NCBI GenBank assembly: GCA_905233295.1
Contig: CAJODX010000108.1
Coordinates: 1 to 7,131 of the forward strand
Origin: an uncultured Synergistales bacterium
GTDB taxonomy: Bacteria > Synergistota > Synergistia > Synergistales > Aminobacteriaceae
DNA: 7,131 bases
Reading direction: 5' to 3'
The notes beneath the pieces are model-generated. The model searched no databases. It worked only from the letters and a program-made list of their open reading frames with translations, and had not been told where the DNA came from. The first letter of the stretch is position 1, and every line of letters begins with the position of its first letter. This document shows, in pieces, positions 5,481 through 7,131 of the stretch. The translations under genes and the position numbers were made by a program.

Positions 5481-6122
5481 TTGGGACAGATTCAAATCAT
5501 TGTCGAAGGAATGACAGCGAGCGGAAAATCAACGATCGTAAATTTATTGTCAGAACGTTTAGGCTTCAAGATAATGCCGGAGGAGTTTCGCGACCCGTTG
5601 GATTTATTGAGCCGTTTTCACCATGATTCGCGCTGGGCGTTTCCAATGCAGCTGAATTTTCTTGTAACTCGATTCGGGCAGTATCTCTGCGCCTCAGAGG
5701 AAAACGATTATATTCTTGACCGCAGTATTTTCGGCGATAAAGTTTACGCTATGCTCTATTACCGCAACGGTTTTTTCAAAGACAGCCAGCTTGGCTGCTA
5801 TCTCACGCTCTATGACTCACTGCTGAGATACGTTAAAAATCCGAAACTTTTAATCCTCGTAAAATGTCCGTTTGAAGAGATCATGCGGAGAATTTACAAA
5901 CGCGGACGTCAGGACGAGATAGATGCAGGCGAAGAATACTGGCGAAGTCTTTACGACGCATACGTGCCTTTCCTTGACTTTGTAAAATCTGAAATAAAAG
6001 GCGAGTTGAATTATCTTGAACTTGACCTCTCAGATCCGAAATTCATTGAGACTCCTGCGATGATTGAAAAATTTCTCAATGACGTAAAAAAATTTTTCCC
6101 GGAAAGAAATTTTAATTCATAA
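5481..6122 (+). CDS. Deoxynucleoside kinase (dNK/dGK family)
   Basis: This is a salvage enzyme that phosphorylates deoxynucleosides to dNMPs with ATP. Numbered from this start, the P-loop GMTASGKST is at residues 10-18, the MPEEF segment with the probable catalytic base (E34 or E35) near 32-36, an MQLNFL helix with the base-contacting Gln near 57, the DRS motif at 80-82, and a LID RIYKRGRQDE near 141-150. Length is usual for the family. Base specificity (dA/dG or broader) cannot be read. Start choice: the in-frame TTG at 5469 is only one base after AAAGGAG, too close to use it, so the TTG at 5481 (13 bases away) is preferred; an ATT at 5478 has better spacing but is a rare start. The gene sits between DUF501 and nif3 with almost no gaps. 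Confidence 0.92.
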   Translation: MGQIQIIVEGMTASGKSTIVNLLSERLGFKIMPEEFRDPLDLLSRFHHDSRWAFPMQLNFLVTRFGQYLCASEENDYILDRSIFGDKVYAMLYYRNGFFKDSQLGCYLTLYDSLLRYVKNPKLLILVKCPFEEIMRRIYKRGRQDEIDAGEEYWRSLYDAYVPFLDFVKSEIKGELNYLELDLSDPKFIETPAMIEKFLNDVKKFFPERNFNS

Positions 6123-6124
6123 AA

Positions 6125-6892
6125 ATGAGAATTAAAGATTTTTGGCGTTATATTGACACATTTGCGCCTTTTGAGCTTGCGGAGGAATGGGACAACTCCG
6201 GCTTACAGGTCGGCAGCTATGCGGCTGAAATCAAACGTGTCGGAATTTGTCTTGACCCTGTGCCCGAAGCCGTAATCGAAGCGAGTGAAAAAGGCTGTGA
6301 AGTTCTTGTATGTCATCACCCGTTAATGTTCAGAGCGATAAAAAAAATTAACATAAATTCAGAACCCGGCAGAACAATTTATGAGGCATTGACTCGCAAA
6401 GTGAACATAATAGCCTTGCACACAAACTGGGACAAAGCCAGCGAAGGAGTAAACGCAACGCTCGCGAATCTTATAGGACTTGCCGACTGCAAACCTCTTG
6501 ATGTATTCGGAGTTGTCGGCAAACTTCCGAATGAAATCGAAACTGAAAAATTTCTTGAACGCGTGAAAGCTTCGTGGAATCTTTCGAGCCTTGATTTTTA
6601 TTCAGAAGATATGCCGGAAAAAATTTCGCGTGTTGCATTGTGCGGAGGATCCGGCGCGGAATTTTGGAGAACCGCCAATAATTTTCACGTCGATATTTAT
6701 CTGACAGCGGACATGAAATACCATGAATTAATCGACGCAACACGCGCAGGACTTTCAATAGCATTGAGTGAACACGGCGAAATGGAACGCGCTTCGCTTC
6801 CGAAACTCGCCGAAAAAATTTCGGGGGCAAATCTTGAAGTTGTCATGCTGGAGGCAAAAGCTCTGAAAAAGAGGCTCATTAAAGGCAGGTAA
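6125..6892 (+). CDS. Nif3-like dinuclear metal-center protein (DUF34/YbgI family)
   Basis: This 255-residue protein has the conserved ends of the Nif3 family. LAEEWDNSGLQVG (18-30) is the signature N-terminal motif. The metal ligands H64 and H65 (CHHP), D103 (HTNWDKASEGVN) and the pair H217/E221 keep the spacing seen in E. coli YbgI. Members form hexameric rings with a two-metal site; hydrolase and GTP cyclohydrolase-like roles have been proposed, but physiological function is unsettled. It is the short form, lacking the PII-like insert of YqfO. The ATG is two bases after the deoxynucleoside kinase stop and has no clear SD, suggesting translational coupling. Right after its stop codon the sequence switches to a foreign restriction-gene remnant. 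Confidence 0.92.
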   Translation: MRIKDFWRYIDTFAPFELAEEWDNSGLQVGSYAAEIKRVGICLDPVPEAVIEASEKGCEVLVCHHPLMFRAIKKININSEPGRTIYEALTRKVNIIALHTNWDKASEGVNATLANLIGLADCKPLDVFGVVGKLPNEIETEKFLERVKASWNLSSLDFYSEDMPEKISRVALCGGSGAEFWRTANNFHVDIYLTADMKYHELIDATRAGLSIALSEHGEMERASLPKLAEKISGANLEVVMLEAKALKKRLIKGR

Positions 6893-6894
6893 GC

Positions 6895-6969
6895 TTGTCA
6901 AGGAAATTTTATTTTATCGTTGTTGATGAGTGTCATAGAGGTTCAGCTAAAGATGACGCCAATGGATAA
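6895..6969 (+). pseudogene. Remnant of a type I restriction endonuclease HsdR subunit
   Basis: A 24-codon open stretch contains FIVVDECHRGSAKDD, the Walker B / DECH helicase box characteristic of HsdR (type I restriction motor subunit), normally in the middle of a protein of about 1000 residues. It is followed by A-N-G and a stop; in intact HsdR the A/S-N is usually followed by W-R-x-I-L, so loss of one base after the N codon would explain the TAA. No P-loop, nuclease or later helicase motifs are visible on either side. The fragment begins only two bases after the nif3 stop, which looks like a recombination junction. A TTG with GGCAGG five bases upstream could start it, but no function is expected. 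Confidence 0.7.
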
Positions 6970-7057
6970 TATAAATTTGTATTGTGAGTTTATCGTGCCT
7001 ATTTTAGCGGACTGCCGTCTGACTGCTCTTCTCTATCAGAAGTTAAATGAATTGTGA
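6962..7057 (+). CDS. Unrecognised 31-residue ORF between the HsdR remnant and the CRISPR repeat
   Basis: An ATG-started frame begins MDNINLYCEF and ends LLYQKLNEL. It looks like a natural amphipathic helix (VPILADCRLTALLYQ) more than random sequence, but there is no SD before the ATG. It overlaps the tail of the HsdR remnant by eight bases in another frame. It may be the truncated end of another gene, perhaps a restriction-system component, or chance. It lies where a CRISPR leader would be expected. I do not recognise it. Confidence 0.25.
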   Translation: MDNINLYCEFIVPILADCRLTALLYQKLNEL

Positions 7058-7099
7058 GTCTGGCGTTGCACAGAATGGCGGTATTGCTGGGATCATTTA
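6970..7099 (+). other. Presumed CRISPR leader-side region
   Basis: The 130 bases before the repeat contain the unrecognised small ORF and no recognisable cas1 or cas2 end. For I-E-type repeats the side preceding the T-rich end is the leader side, so this should be the leader if the array extends to the right. It is not markedly AT-rich, and no clear promoter stands out. Confidence 0.35.
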
Positions 7100-7131
7100 G
7101 TCTTTTCCCCGCACACGCAGGGGTGATCCCG
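7100..7131 (+). CRISPR. First repeat of a type I-E-like CRISPR array, at the window edge
   Basis: The last 32 bases read GTCTTTTCCCCGC, then ACAC, then GCAGGGG, then TGATCCCG. This is the layout of I-E repeats: a T-rich start, a CCCCGC stem, a four-base loop, the complementary GC-rich arm (here with one C-A mismatch) and a TGATCCC 3' handle. Read in frame it gives FPAHAGVIP, well known from spurious ORFs translated through I-E arrays. The core repeat is probably about 29 bases (about 7102-7130). Only one copy is present, and no second copy lies 60 bases upstream, so this is the outermost repeat and the array must continue beyond the edge. Confidence 0.75.

Noticed and set aside
6471..6830. 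A 119-codon minus-strand frame inside the nif3-like gene
   Set aside because: It lies fully within a well-supported gene, is Arg-rich as expected for an antisense frame, and lacks an SD or family motifs.
7040..7060. AATTGTGAG, resembling half of a lac-type operator
   Set aside because: There is no symmetrical second half and no regulated gene downstream; a chance match.
7046..7131. An open frame running through the repeat (…LLGSFSLFPAHAGVIP)
   Set aside because: Its only recognisable part is the translated CRISPR repeat; such ORFs are artefacts of arrays with repeat-spacer lengths that keep a frame open.

Overview
The window is a compact, moderately AT-rich stretch of bacterial chromosome. 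Genes are tightly packed, Shine-Dalgarno (SD) sequences are strong, some starts are TTG or GTG, and the tRNA genes encode their own CCA ends. It carries a FAD-type thymidylate synthase, an Ap4A-phosphorylase-like HIT protein, an S1-domain protein next to a DUF501 protein, a deoxynucleoside kinase and the start of a type I-E-like CRISPR array. This suits an anaerobic Gram-negative-type lineage such as Synergistota or Negativicutes. That placement is inferred from gene content only and is weak.

Left part, minus strand: a tRNA-Pro/Gly/Arg operon reads off the left edge from a near-perfect sigma70 promoter. Upstream of it lies rpsO-rpmE-thyX, with a strong terminator between rpmE and thyX. A bidirectional-looking terminator separates this block from a secreted CsgG-domain/TPR protein. 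Further upstream, a HIT-family gene overlaps a yigZ/IMPACT-family gene that is frameshifted and lacks part of its core motif.

Right part, plus strand, divergent from the HIT gene: an S1-domain RNA-binding protein, DUF501, a deoxynucleoside kinase and a Nif3-like metal protein form one tight operon.

Right edge (6893-7131): immediately after the nif3 stop codon there is a short remnant of a type I restriction HsdR subunit (its DECH helicase box). An unrecognised 31-codon ORF follows, then one CRISPR repeat of the I-E type at the very end. No cas gene is visible. The window begins inside a tRNA and ends at a CRISPR repeat, both sequences that break assemblies, so it may be a whole contig.

Most of the window is housekeeping: translation, dTMP and deoxynucleotide supply, dinucleotide turnover. 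The accessory interest is the restriction remnant/CRISPR junction, the broken yigZ, the CsgG-linker-TPR protein and the structured rpsO leader. I found no convincing new multi-gene system inside these 7.1 kb; if one exists it lies beyond the right edge.
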